NCBI GenBank assembly: GCA_025345505.1
Contig: JANVCC010000022.1
Location: 26,950,375-27,014,374 of the forward strand
Direction: 5' to 3'
From: Todiramphus chloris collaris
Lineage: Eukaryota; Chordata; Aves; Coraciiformes; Alcedinidae
DNA length: 64,000 nt
The position numbers were made by a program, and so were the translations under genes. Shown piece by piece: positions 38,704 to 50,600 of the stretch. The notes beneath the pieces are model-generated. The model saw only the letters and a list, made by a program, of their open reading frames with translations. It was not told the DNA's origin and did not search any database. Every line of letters starts with the position of its first letter. The stretch's first letter is position 1.

Positions 38704-38726
38704 GGGGGGGGGGGGGGGGGGGGGGG
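38704..38726. repeat. poly(G) run of about 23
   Basis: Uninterrupted G on the plus strand (C on the SMARCAL1 transcript strand) just upstream of the predicted leader acceptor. Length in the assembly is unreliable. Confidence 0.8.
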
Positions 38727-39386
38727 AAGGGGAAAAGACAGGAAGTTTCAACACTGTTCCCCCCAGAAATGCTTACTGTAATAATAACTCAGTATTATTA
38801 GTGACTATTACTGTAACTGATGCTACACAAAATCCTAGTAGTGCAGCAAAGGTGTCAGACCAATACTGGTCTATTATCAGCAAGCAGATGCTGACAACTA
38901 CCGTTGGGGCTTTGCATGCCAGTCCCACAAAGATAAAACAGGAAAAAGGAGAAAGTTCCTATTCTGGTACAACTCTGAGTACTCTTCTCTGCAAATCCCA
39001 GCAAAACTGGTAACATAATCAAGCACAGGGTCACTCTGCACTGCAGAGCCAGCCCTGCAAACGCAAATGAGTTCAAAGCAATAGCTCTCCACACAGTCTT
39101 GTGCGGAAGTGTTTTATACTTCTGAGACCTAACAGCAAAGATGGGGTGACACCTCATCTTTCCTGACCACCTTCCAGCTCTTGGGCATCTCACAGCACGT
39201 AGCAGATACTGAACCCCAAAGGGCAGAGTAAGCACTTATCTTAAGAAAGGTCCACTCGCAGGTCAAGGACCTTCTGGTAAGAGCGAGGACCTGGCACATC
39301 CCTCCCATCTCTCAGGAGCTGGCCTTACTCCAGCTACTCCCCGCCTCAGGGCCCGGGGACGGCCCGCCCCGACCAGCGCGTCCTAC

Positions 39387-39720
39387 CTTCCTGCCCGCGC
39401 TGTAAGAAGCGGGGCTGACCCCTGCCCCGCTGCTCTCCCACGCACCTGGCTCCCCTGACCTGGCTTCACGGAGCCCCCGCCATGCTCAAGGCCCACCCGC
39501 CAGCCCAGAACGGCCGAGCGCTACCGCACCTCCCGGGGCCCAGGGGCAACGCCGCAGGCCGCGATCTCTCCCCCCGCCCCCGGAGACCCCGCTACAGCCC
39601 GCCCTGGGCTCAGCCCCGGCCCAGCCGCTTCCCCCACACCCGCACACCCACCGGCCGGAGAAATCAGGGAGACCGCCGAAGGGCGCGCAGCCGCGCGGAC
39701 TACAACTCCCAGCAGCCCCC
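39387..39720 (-). other. SMARCAL1: probable non-coding first exon of SMARCAL1
   Basis: A donor-like GAAG|GTAGGA (minus strand) ends at 39387 inside the GC-rich island. It would join the acceptor at 38637 across an intron of about 750 bp. The upstream limit (transcription start) is a guess placed near the ZNF143-type site. No transcript evidence is available from sequence alone. Confidence 0.35.
39699..39719 (+). promoter_or_regulatory. ZNF143/THAP11-type site
   Basis: Reads ACTACAACTCCCAGCAGCCC, close to the established SBS core ACTACAATTCCCAGCATGC that binds ZNF143/THAP11 in vertebrate core promoters. Confidence 0.65.
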
Positions 39721-39783
39721 GCTTTCCCGCCTGGCGGCGCCCGGCGGTGCCGGAAACTAAATCCCTCGCGGGGCGCTCGGCAC

Positions 39784-39800
39784 GCTGGGAAATGTAGTTT
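39784..39800 (-). promoter_or_regulatory. second ZNF143/THAP11-type site, opposite orientation
   Basis: On the minus strand it reads AAACTACATTTCCCAGC, again matching the SBS core. It lies about 85 bp from the first site, facing the other way. Confidence 0.6.
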
Positions 39801-40170
39801 CCTCCCAGCGGCGCCATTTTAGGTACGCTGGGAGCGGCGCAATCTCGCTGCAGGAGTCGCGGGGCTGGAGCCCGCCCCCACCCCCCTCTCGCCGGGGATC
39901 AGCTCGGGCCCGCGTGCGGTGTGAGCGGTCCCAGGCCGGTCCCAGCGCGGTGCTGCCCTGGTGTACGGGGCCTGGCGTGCCGGGGTGTGTGGCTTTTAAA
40001 TGGGTGACTGCGAGTGGGGAATAAAAATAGAGGTGATGCAGGAGAAGGGGTGACAGCACTTTTGTCAGCGGTGGGGAGGGGAACGACCCCAGGGTGTTCA
40101 GAGCAGCGGCTGACATTGGTGCAAGGACGCTGGCTTCGAAAAGCAGCGGAGATACGGGGATGAGGGCAAA

Positions 40171-40458
40171 TCACAGAATCACAGAGTGCTAGGGCTTGAA
40201 AGGCACCTTGGAGATCTTACAGTTCAACCCCTCTGCCAGGGCAGGATCATTAAAGCTACCCTCCAGCCTCATCTACCCTCCAACCTAATCTACCCTAACC
40301 CAGGTCACTCAGGAACGCATCCAGGTGAGTTTTGGAAATCTCTAGAGAAGGAGACTCCACAGCCTCTCCGGGCAGCCTGTTCCAGTGCTCTGTGACCCTT
40401 ACTGTAAAGAAGTTCCTCCTCATGTTAAGGTGGAACCTCTTGTGCTCCAGCTTATATC
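40171..40458 (-). mobile_element. CR1 3'-terminal fragment (part of inverted composite)
   Basis: The plus strand starts TCACAGAATCACAGAG, the inverse of the CR1 3' octamer tail, and runs through the usual GGAGACTCCACAGCCTCTCC and AAGAAGTTCCTCC landmarks to TGTGCTCCAGC. Sense is therefore minus strand. It ends abruptly where an oppositely oriented CR1 segment begins. Confidence 0.9.
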
Positions 40459-40464
40459 GGAGCT

Positions 40465-40765
40465 GTTTACAAGATGGACCCAGAAGAGGTCCCAGGAAAC
40501 TACAGGCCCATTAGTCTTAGTGCAGTCCCTGGGAAAGTAGTAGAGCAAGTCTTCCTAGAAACTATCACAAACCAAATGAAGCAGGTGATTAGGAAAAGCC
40601 AGCAAGGATTTACCAAAGGCAAAACATGCCAGACCAACCTGATCACCTTCTACAACAAAATAACATTTTCTGTCTACACAGGGAGAGCAGTAGATGTTGT
40701 TTGCCTGCACTTCAGCAAAGCGTTCACCACTGTTTCCTTCGGGCTCCTGGAGAAACTGGTCCGAT
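40465..40765 (+). mobile_element. CR1 reverse-transcriptase fragment (inverted relative to neighbour)
   Basis: The plus-strand frame reads VPGNYRPISLSAVPGKVVEQ, then KSQQGFTKGKTCQTNLITFY and GRAVDVVCLHFSKAFTTV. These match the fingers/palm part of CR1 ORF2 reverse transcriptase. The first catalytic motif, normally DFSKAFD in CR1, is decayed to HFSKAFT, so the fragment is inactive. It abuts the 3' fragment in opposite orientation. Confidence 0.9.
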
Positions 40766-43700
40766 ACCTTCTGACTTTCACTACCTTGCCCAGTGACAGA
40801 TCTGGAGCCACCATTCCTGTCCCCAGATGCTATTTTCTCCCACCTGACAGACCCTTTGGCTGGGGACACTGAAGCCAGCTGACTGTTTCACAGTTTATTC
40901 ATTCTACTCTCTGCTGGTTAATTAGAAAAGGTTATCCTTAAATTGCTTCCTGATTAAGCAGCAGTGGCTGCCATTAGTCAGGAGCTCGTCAGCCCGAGAA
41001 AAACAAGGCAGGCAACAAGAACGAGGTGTGACTCGACAGACAGCACAACCCTGGGAGTACTGTTACTCACTTGGGAATCACACACACAGACGTGAGCTCA
41101 CCACGTGCGCACAGGCACTTGCAAACATGCCACTTGTAAAGAAAACCACAGGGCTGATGAGAGGTCCGGGTCAAGGGTTTCTTCCTAGCTTCTCTTACAA
41201 GTTGAACCTTTTTCCAGATTCCAGACCCCCTCACTGCAGAGCGGGCTTGCTAGGGAAGGATGCTCAGCCCCAAGGACTCCATTCACATCCTCTGCCGTTG
41301 CCCTTTTTCCCCCTACAAGCCAGCAGCTGGCCACGCAGCAGAGAGAGAAAAGAACAGATGAGATGTATTTTTTTCCTCCTTCTTGTCACACTTTTAACTG
41401 CCCAAAGCAAAACCAGATCCCAGTGTCACATATGGGAGAGAAAGAACATGCAGAGAAGTTTCCAGCCACTTTCTCCCCACTGCCCAGCAGCTATCCAGTT
41501 CCAGGTCTCTGGTGATGGGTGTTTATGCTTTGTGAGATCTGGGAGAAAAAAAACAAAACAAAGAAAAAAACCCCAAAAAATCACACCACCAAAAACTTGG
41601 TAAAAGTAGAGAAAAGCAGCTTTCCCCAACTGATGAAAACAATGAGAGCAGAGGATTTCAGGTTTTCAGAGAGCTCCTGGGTTGCACGGTCAGGCAGACA
41701 CACAGACAGACGTTGAAGCATTTGCTCCATATGGCACAACTTCAGCGAGGCACAAGGAACAGCCCAGCCATGCAGAGAACAGACCTACAAAATGAGAGGC
41801 CATTTGCAAGCAGTTCACTGGTAGCACTCCAGGTGTCCTTTCAGTCAGAACGTGCTTCCAGCAATGTCTTGGACTCACCCTCCACATACTGGGTCAGAGA
41901 GCAGAGATGCAGTATGAAAATCCTGGGAGGACTGGAAGAGTTAGCTCACCCCAGCTCTGCTGTGGAGGAAACGGTTCACCCACTTCCAGAGAAACCCTCC
42001 TATTGGTGAAAAATGTAAGGAAATGGGGTTCTCAGTGCTGTTAGGGATCTTCCATCACTTGGATCATGCTCTAAATATCCTCTCATGGGCTGAGCTGGTT
42101 GGTCCTGACTGCTGGCTCCCAAACAAGGAGAGCATTGCCTGCGTGGTACATCTTGTATGAGCAGCAGCTAATATCTGAAATACAAGTGACCCAAGACCCT
42201 GGGGCTATTCTGGAATCTCATGGATTGCCCTCTGAGGGGTTTTGAGCTGCTCTTATGTGGCCCTACTGCTCTCGTATTGAATGTATTCACCCTATTCCAC
42301 TGCCTTGCCAGCACACCTTGGTGCCTCTCCATGTGGACAGAGCTGGCTGCTGCGATGCTGGCTGTACGGCCAGTCTGCACTCTCTGCTGGGCCTGAATTG
42401 CATGCAGAGCTGCTGTGTGTAGCAAGTCCACCCAGCAGACAACTGGAAATCAGCCCAGGCTAACGGTCTTCAGTTCTCCCGGCTTCTTGGAGGGTTTTTG
42501 GTAGCCTGCACAGAGCTCAGAGACACTATTACCTGTGCCCAAATGTGCCAGTCTGACCAGCTATGGAGAACTTGTAGTTGTACCTTCTAAAAGAATTCAA
42601 TCACATGCTCATGAGCCTTATCAGTTCCTTGCCATCAAAAACCAGTCAAGTGGACTTGGGGCATGCAGGTGAGCTCTTCAGAGAAGCTTTTGGGGCAGGA
42701 GAGTCAGAGAAAGGCCGCTGGGCTGGCAGAGATGCTTCTAGTCAGAGAAACCCTTTCTTGTGGGCTGCTGGGGTCTGACCTGGATACATTTACAGCACCT
42801 CTCATCTGGAGGCTGTGGGATTCTGCTTCAGTTTGGGGTCCTCAGGGGGGTCTCAGCTTCTTAATGGGGAAACAGAGCCCTGGGCTCAGAGGGCTAGAGG
42901 ATGCTTGGGTGTACCAGTTATCCCTGGGTTTCTTTTCTTTCAGAGGGGTAAGTCCCCTCCGCTTTCCCCTACCATTGAGGCCCGTCAAGGACTGTGGACT
43001 GCTGGCCCATTTGACAGCCCAGCCACTGCTGCAAGTTGAATCTGAATCAGGCCCTTTCCCTGAGTGTCTTTGTAGCACCAACATTTGGAGTTTGCTGAAT
43101 CCAGCTGCCCTTGAAACTCTGATGAAAGAGGACCTGCACAGGCTTTTCAGTGAGCTTTTCCAGTATGAGAAGGTTGCTCCCCTCCTCTGACGGCCAGCGC
43201 AGTGAAGACCACTTCTTTTTCCTCCTCTTTGGCCACCAGGTGCAAGGAGAATTAGTCACCCTCCACTCTTTTGAAGCAGCTTCTTTTACCTACACAGCTT
43301 GTTCTTCCCTGGCACGCTGAAGCCTTCCTGCTCTTGTTTATAGTACAACCCCTCCAACAGATTGCAGGGTCTCTTTTCTGCCTTCTGTCCTTTTTGGCTG
43401 GATTCCTCACCACAGCTCCAGGCCAGAGCAATGGTCTGTACAGCACATGGCCTCCACTTCACTGCCAGGCCATTGCCACACTCACAGGGCTGCTGCAAAG
43501 CTGAGCTCACTCTTGATCTTTTATTCGATGCAGCCCAGGTGTGAGGGGCTGGTCATTGGCACCCAGAACAAAGATTTCAAAGAGAAAAAAAACCCCAAAC
43601 AACCCACATCTCACATTGAGATGCAAACAGTGTTTCCAAAGCTTCTGTAGCCAGCATCAAACACAACTGTGGTCCAGCTGGGGTAAGGCCACTAGCAATG

Positions 43701-43898
43701 TGGACTCTCCAATGTCTTATAATATGCTTCAGAGCAGAGCACATTCTTCTGCTCTACACAACTGGGTTTTTTTGTCCAGGTGCTGAACAGAAGTTTATCT
43801 TGGTGATATATGGTTGAACTGGCAGAAGGGTGCAAGGAGAGAAGGAGATAATTTAACTGCATTCCTTAGGAAACCAGGCAAAACAAACTACAGTGCCT

Positions 43899-43936
43899 GT
43901 GTGGTGCTTAATTGCCAGCTGGGGTTAAACCACAAC
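43899..43936 (-). mobile_element. fragment resembling the edge of an avian ERV LTR
   Basis: On the minus strand it reads GTTGTGGTTTAACCCCAGCT followed by GGCAATTAAGCACCACAC. This is close to the TGTCGTGGTTTAACCCCAGC start that I recall for common avian endogenous-retrovirus LTRs. The similarity fades after about 40 bp and no internal retroviral genes or second LTR are seen. A small decayed remnant. Confidence 0.5.
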
Positions 43937-44594
43937 CCATTCCCAGTTTTATTCTGGAACTTAAATTACCAGCCTGGTTTTCAAGCTCAGAGTAAGCAAC
44001 TAATCCTATGGCCTTAGTATTGATGTGAGGCCAACTTTTGAGATCCTGTTTGTTAAAGCTAGCTACAGTTCTCTGCCCTTTCTTTTCCTTGTGCATGAAG
44101 GAACCAGACATACCGAGAAATCCTTGAAGCAGGAGCATCAGAGTTTGCTGCTGTTAAATAATTAACCACTGATGTACCATTACATAGGATGTTCTGATGT
44201 GCCGTTACCTTGCACAGGAGCAGTATCTCTCCTTGGAGGATCTCAAAGCATGCTCTGGAGCAAGAGGAGTGGGCAGAGCAGCTCTGAACTTCTGTGGAAT
44301 GCAAGTCTGATGCCAAGGGGGTTTCCAAAAGACAGACCTAGGGTTGTGGCATACCCAAGACTTTCCTAAAAGCCCTGAGCTTACAGTGTTCTTGTTTGCC
44401 ATCCTCTGCTGTGACTTAGATGGGAGCAGCATAAGACCACAGCTTTAATTAGGAACATGGACTCAGCACAGGACTCTGTTCTGCCTGAGACTTCACTCAA
44501 CCAATGATGCAGGGAGGTTGCTCTCGTTTTTAGAAACTTTCATTAATGCAGTGCATGGAAAGAGAGCCAGGATCTGGCCTTGGCAAACAGCACA

Positions 44595-44630
44595 CTTAAG
44601 CACATGCTTAACTTGAAGTGTGTGCTTAAG
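44595..44630. repeat. perfect-length hairpin, probable ancient amniote repeat
   Basis: CTTAAGCACATGCTT and AAGTGTGTGCTTAAG form a 15-bp stem with two G-T wobbles around a 6-nt loop. The surrounding GCACACTTAAGCACATGCTT resembles a dispersed palindromic element that I recall from many amniote genomes; I am not certain of its family name. Confidence 0.5.
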
Positions 44631-47600
44631 CTTGTTAAGCCTCCTCCTTCAACAGCGATGATTTTCCTTTGTGTCAGAAGTCTCATCTGCTACAGAAGGG
44701 GGGAGTCTCAAGGTGATTTGTGTGTTGTATTTTATATAGCAGCCTGATTTAGAAAACACTTGCTGTCAGCTGCAGTATTTTTCTACCAGATTGACTCAGT
44801 GACTTCCACTGGGCTCCTTGGGATGGCAGTTATTCCACATCAGGGAGTGCTCTTGAAGTGTCGGGGCAACCTGCTCTTAAAGCACTGCTGCAGCCTGCCT
44901 GGGTGGTGCTAAATGTCTCTCATTATAAATAACAAGGGTCATAGGCATGGGAATGTGGGTGTCTTTATTTAGGGGGGGTATTTCCCCTTTTTGATCACAG
45001 TAAAAATCATGATACCGAGATCCCGAGAAACAGCTACAAAGGTTCTGTTCAAAAGAATGTCGCTACAGAAAGCAGATGCTCATCAAGTTAAATAAGGAAT
45101 TTAATTAGTCTGCATTTTATCTTGTTTTCAGCAATATGATGACAAATCACATCTTAATAAAACAACATTAGGGAGCAGCACAATTCCAGTGCTTCAGGAA
45201 ATGAGAAGCAGTATAAGTTATAGGCCTGTTCCCACCAAAGAAGTCATTCTCATTCAGAAATCTGACATGATGTTAAGATGGATAATGTTTTAGTAAAATG
45301 GTCCTCTGGCATTTACAGACAATTTCAGCTGTAAAAAGGCTTAATATAGCCAGGGGGGTGAAGGGGGGAGAAGAAAGTGGCATGTATAGCTCAAGGGACT
45401 GGTAGTGCAATTAATACCTTTTTATTTCTATGGTGTCACAGGCGTGCAGGGTTCTGTAAAGGTGAGTAAAAAGAATTGTCCTTTCCCCAGCAGGGCTATA
45501 ACTAAGCATGGACATTATACATCAGATAACAAACAGTAGGTTCAGTGTTTGTCACATCACCAAATATGTCCAAATTCAATTACAAACTCACATTTGATCT
45601 GTGAAATCAGTTGTGTGTAACACTGTGAGGACAGGTTCATAAAGGTTCATAAAGGATCCACAGAAAGTTTGCTCATGCCATGGTTTGAGGACTGCAAAAG
45701 TTTGTCTAAGCCAAGCTCTAATTTCTGGGAGTTGAGAAACTAGTGCTCTTTGGAATATTTCTGTCCAATAAAAAGGACCACAAAACACAAGAGTTACAAC
45801 AATAAAAGATTATGAGATTTAGCTTCATTACACAAGAATAAAAGATCTACTTGTCCCATTCAGCATGATTGTCCACTGAATCCTTTCTTTTGTTTATACC
45901 AGGGAGGAGATCCATGTTTTAGGACATAGATGATGTGATTTTCACATAGCTGTCCACTATAAAATGCACAGTTTGTTCCCGTGTGAAATTTTGAGGCAAT
46001 ATATTTCACTTGCTTATTATATATTGTAACAACAGTTATTCCTGGGGGTCTGTTTGATGTTTTCCATCTTTCAGATTCAGTGGTTGCTCCATAGTTCTTG
46101 TATTAGGAAACGAGAAAAGTGCAAAGGTTGTCTGACTGGATTTCCTGTCCTGTGAGGGTACACGCATACAGAGACAGCACACGCACTCAGTTTATTACAC
46201 ACATATACAGATTTTTGCAAATATAAACATATAATTGTTTTCTGATAATTTTCTGGATTCATGACTTAATGTATTAATCTGAGATTATGCTGCTGTTGCT
46301 GAGGACAGAAATGCTTCAGAAGTCATTGATGAATTTGGAGTCTTCTGCCAGTAACTTCTTGGCCTGCATTTAGTTTAGGTTGATGAGGACTGAAGGCTGT
46401 TGCTGCCTGACAGCTGTTCACTGGTGTATGTGAAATGAGCTTATGATTCTTGATCCAGGGCCTAGAAAACAGATGTCCATGCTACAAAGCTCACCTTTGC
46501 TGTTTGGACTCTCACGAACACTGTCTAGAGGGATGGTGATGATGTTCTGCTCATTACTATGGGGCAGCTTTGAATCAAAAGGTGGTGCAGAAGTAGGAGT
46601 TGTAAGTGGATCTCCTCTTTTAACAGGCAATAAATTCCTTTTAAAATTATCTTGCATGAGCTAGATTTAAGCCTGAGTGTGGAAGGGTGAGGTTTTCCCT
46701 TCTCTGTACTGGTGGAACAAATTTTGAAATGTATTGACCTGGAAAATCCAAGTTCAGAAGCAGCAGCTGGGTTTTCAGCAAGTCCCTTGTTTCTTTCCCT
46801 GTCATCTATCTGGATTCACTGTAACACAGAGAAATTGAGCATTGCCTCTGAGGTCAAGTGAAGTTTGGAAATGGCCACCATTTCCCTCCAATTTTGCCAG
46901 GACGGGCAGTGCTGCCCCATGCTCTGAGAATGCTGTTTGCTGGATGTGAAGGGCTCAACATCTGCAAGCAGTGGTGGGGATGACTTTTCTCATTTGCAGA
47001 GCTGTTGGCAGAATTAGACCCTAAGCCCTCCTGGAGTGAATTGTGGAGCACTGTACAAATTAAATCAAGATGCTGACTGTGGCTGCATCATGGCACACTA
47101 TTGTGCTGACAGAATTTTGAGGCTAAAAGTACTGACATTCATGTGCAGCGATGTCGCATACATCGTATGTTTGTAAAGTGACAACCAAGTCCTGGAGACA
47201 AAGAGTTACCCCCATATACCCTGAAAATATTTTCCTGTCCACAAACAGGATAAAGAGCAGTTCTTGAAAATCATTTGAGGCAACACCTGAACTTGATTTC
47301 CTAGCGTCAGAACAGGTAGTTCCCTCTGAATCTGCACATACTGTCAGGTTTATTCATGGTCATGACACCATGTGGGATTAATGTTCCCTCTGGATGCAAC
47401 CAATTTTTTTTATATAGATTTTCCAGACTTTCATTAATTACTTAATTGGCACACACTAATATAAGAAATGAAGTGTATTCCTATAGGGCAGTCATACTTC
47501 AGACAGACACCAAGCTATTTACCAGCAGAATTAAAAACAAATGGGAAAAACTTTTTTGGTTGTCTTTGCTTCATCCTCGATTTCAGCAACAAAGCTGATG

Positions 47601-47676
47601 TATTGCCAGGTACTGATCCCACTACCTGGGATTTGTCCAGGTTGAGAACTTATTAGTGCTTATTTGAGGGAAGAGG

Positions 47677-47697
47677 GAGAGAGAGAGAGAGAGAGAG
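47677..47697. repeat. (GA)n microsatellite
   Basis: About ten uninterrupted GA units in intergenic sequence. Confidence 0.85.
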
Positions 47698-50600
47698 TGC
47701 AGCTTGTATAAATCAGATTAAAGTATTGACAGCTCCTAAGCAATGCTCATTCCAGGAACAAGCTCACTATGTGATAACACCACTGCTATAAAACGAGTAC
47801 ATTTTGAATGCATGCCACTTTGCAAACACCTGGTAGGTCAGGAGTTCTTGAGGCTTAGTTTCTAGAAGAGAAAACAGGATTTCTGGAAAAAACGTAAGTA
47901 CTGTAGACAGAGATTATTTGAATGATTTAATAGGTGAGAGACGTAACAGCCACTGGACCTTGCTTTGGTGGTAGTTGATGGTTCAGAACTGTCTTGGGTC
48001 AGAGTAGAGCAGAAATTGCTGCAGGTGATACAGACTGCGCCTGGTCAGTAAAGAACTCCACTGCGTGCTGTGATTAGCCTTGGCTTGCACATTCGGTTGG
48101 AAGGGCATGGTTAAATGCAAACCTAGAAGAACAAAGTCCCATCTCTTCTCGCAGTGTGGTTGCTTGATGAAATATTAATAGTGTGTGTTAAGAGCCCCTC
48201 TCTCTGCCTGATCCACAGACGATGTGCATCTGTCTGCTTTCAGCCACAGAGCCCAGCTCAAGCTGCGGACACTGGTGCTTATTGCTTGGGAGCCCTTGAT
48301 GCAGGGCATCTTTGCCACCGGTGTTGAGTCTGGGCTTGGCAGATGGCCCCAGCTTCCTGACTGTCACCCTGGCATCTCGCATCAGCACTAAAAAACACTC
48401 TCTGATATTTTCATTTGATACATTAGTCTCTTTTTTTGCCACAAAGCAGAACATGAGCAAAAGATTGGAGGCAATGTGAGATGATCGGAGGAGGAATGGA
48501 TAGCAGGTAGTGGGAAGGAAAGGGGAAGGCTACAGTTGCGAGCAGAGAGATCTTCAATGGCTCTACCAGTACCTCATCTCGTTTCCCCATCCTTCTTACA
48601 CACACACACACTCACTGAAGGAGCTGAGCAGTGGCAGATGGGGAAAGAAAATAGATGAATAAAAGTGTCAGTAGGATGGATTGGTTTGCACTTGGTCTCC
48701 TCTCATCCGTCTGCATATGTCTGCAGGTATGCAAAGATCACACAACCAGGGGACATAGCGCTGACCTGGAAAATTTATACCACTGAACATAAAAAGTAAT
48801 CAAAAAGAAAAATGTAGGAAGGGGGTGGTCAGGGAAGAGAACAAAAGGAGATTAATTTTTTTTTTTCCCTGTGTACATCAGGATTTCATTGGGACAGCAA
48901 TTTCATGGGAGCACATATTGCCAATGTGACTGCAGGAGCAACTCTGCCTCAGAGAAAAGAGATTAGGTGAGAAACTTCCTGTGCTGAGATCCCCATGTTT
49001 TTGATCTTTATCTACCTAAATGAGGGCTCCCCAAATGGCATCAGAGCTGGACAGGGATCATCTCAGCAGCAGAGTCCCAGCACATGATGTTTTCAGACAG
49101 AAGAGACACCATCTCCCTCTGCAAGCTCTCCTCATATCACACACCCAAAGCACACCAGGGAGGACAGGAGGAGGATGTATCTCAGGGTACCCTGGGCCAA
49201 TTCTCCCATGATTTTCCAATTTTCCAGTAAGCTGGTTTATCCAGAGGAAACTCTTCCCCTTTGCATAGTGCCACCACATAACTAAAAAAGCAGCAGCCCA
49301 AGGAAGAGATTGTTGGTTTGCCTACTCTGCCTTTTACCTGAATGACCAGGACTGCAGCCAGGGACTTTGTCAGCATATGTCATCAGCATATGTCAGCAGC
49401 AGCTCCTCATCATCATAATGTACATAACATACATGGTCATTCCTGCAGTCTGGCCATCTTGTGATTCTCCTCTGGGTATCATCAGACCCAGGCCCATTCC
49501 CAGAATTGCCATGGGTACTACAACACCCAACACCATGCCCTGCAAAAGCTGGTCTTGCATTGGGCTAAGTCTGTCTTGCCCCATGCACGCTCCTGTGCAG
49601 GGAGCCTGGGCAAGAGACCTATGACATGGCCACTGTGCTGGGGTAAAGTGATGGTTGGGAGCAGGGGAAATAACAGCCACCAGCTCCTCCAGTAGGTCCA
49701 CAGCAAACTTGAGTTCCCACCCCTGCTCCTCCATTGGTAGGAAGGGAGGAGCTGGGGCACCGTATTGCTGGCTCTCATGACCTCCATGACTGGCATGGGA
49801 GCTTTATCCAGGATGACAGGCAGGTTCAAGCATGGGATGAGATTTAAATTTCACGAGTGTCTTATCTGTAGAAACCTTCCTTTTTAGAACATGCTGGAAA
49901 CTTTTTTCCTAAAGCACTATCTATCCTCCAGAGCATCCTTTTCTCCTTCTCATTGCTATTTTCTACACAAATGCAGAATCTTTGGTGCTTAGTCACTCTA
50001 CCATTCCTGCTGTTTATTGCCTCCAAAGGGCGTAATTCTCTGCTTGGGAGACCTTTGTGAGTTGCTGTGGAGGAGCCGTGGGCTGTTGTCAACCCGTTTC
50101 CAGGGGCAATAAACAGCAGCAGTCAAACTTCCATGGAATAAAGATTGTGTGATTATACACTCGTAAAGAGAGGAAAGAAAAACTGATATATATAGTGTGT
50201 GTGCATATTTGCACATCACACAAGGATGTCCAAATTGGTCTCAGAAGAGAGCCTTGCTATGAGGTAAAATAGGTCCCCATGTAGGACTTCACTGCTGACT
50301 CAAATGAGGGAATTCACCTGCCTGTGCCTCAGTTTCCCTATGAAAATAAAAGGGCTTGTAGCTCATCCCACCTAGCTTAACTGCTTTCAGGTACAGAAGT
50401 TTATTCGTGCCCTTACAGGTCAGGTCAAGTCAGGTCAGGAAAGCAGGGATGTGATTTTGGGGGTGACACAGGGAAGGAAGTGTTTCCTGGGTAAACAGCT
50501 TGTGTTTCCTCTCTCTTTCTGAATGAGAGCAAGCATTTGTCTGGGAGGAAGATCCAGAGAAACCACATCAGTCTTAAAATGAAAGGGGCTGGTCTTAGAG

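Larger units (their letters stand above)
39330..39960 (-). promoter_or_regulatory. SMARCAL1: SMARCAL1 CpG-island promoter
   Basis: GC- and CpG-rich block in otherwise AT-rich surroundings, directly upstream of the SMARCAL1 leader. It contains two ZNF143/THAP11-type sites in opposite orientations (39699-39719 and 39784-39800) and a YY1-like GCGCCATTTT at 39811-39820, the profile of a housekeeping, TATA-less and possibly bidirectional promoter. Confidence 0.7.

Noticed and set aside
39482-40174. Open frames on both strands in the SMARCAL1 CpG island
   Set aside because: Proline/arginine/glycine-rich frames produced by GC composition. No family match, and they overlap promoter motifs.
41028-41603. 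191-codon plus-strand open frame downstream of the CR1 composite
   Set aside because: Length is within chance expectation for this window. Composition is proline/serine/lysine-rich without a domain, and it ends in an A/C-rich tract.
42663-43190. 175-codon plus-strand open frame
   Set aside because: Chance-length frame in intergenic DNA without a recognisable domain or conserved neighbour.
49375-49412. Short tandem duplication around CAGCATATGTCA
   Set aside because: Only about two imperfect copies; ordinary slippage, not an array.
49393-49829. Overlapping minus-strand frames, one with a hydrophobic Met/Gly/Val/Leu stretch resembling a membrane segment
   Set aside because: Two different frames share the same DNA and the surrounding frames are broken. 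No known family recognised, and the hydrophobic stretch alone is not evidence of a gene.
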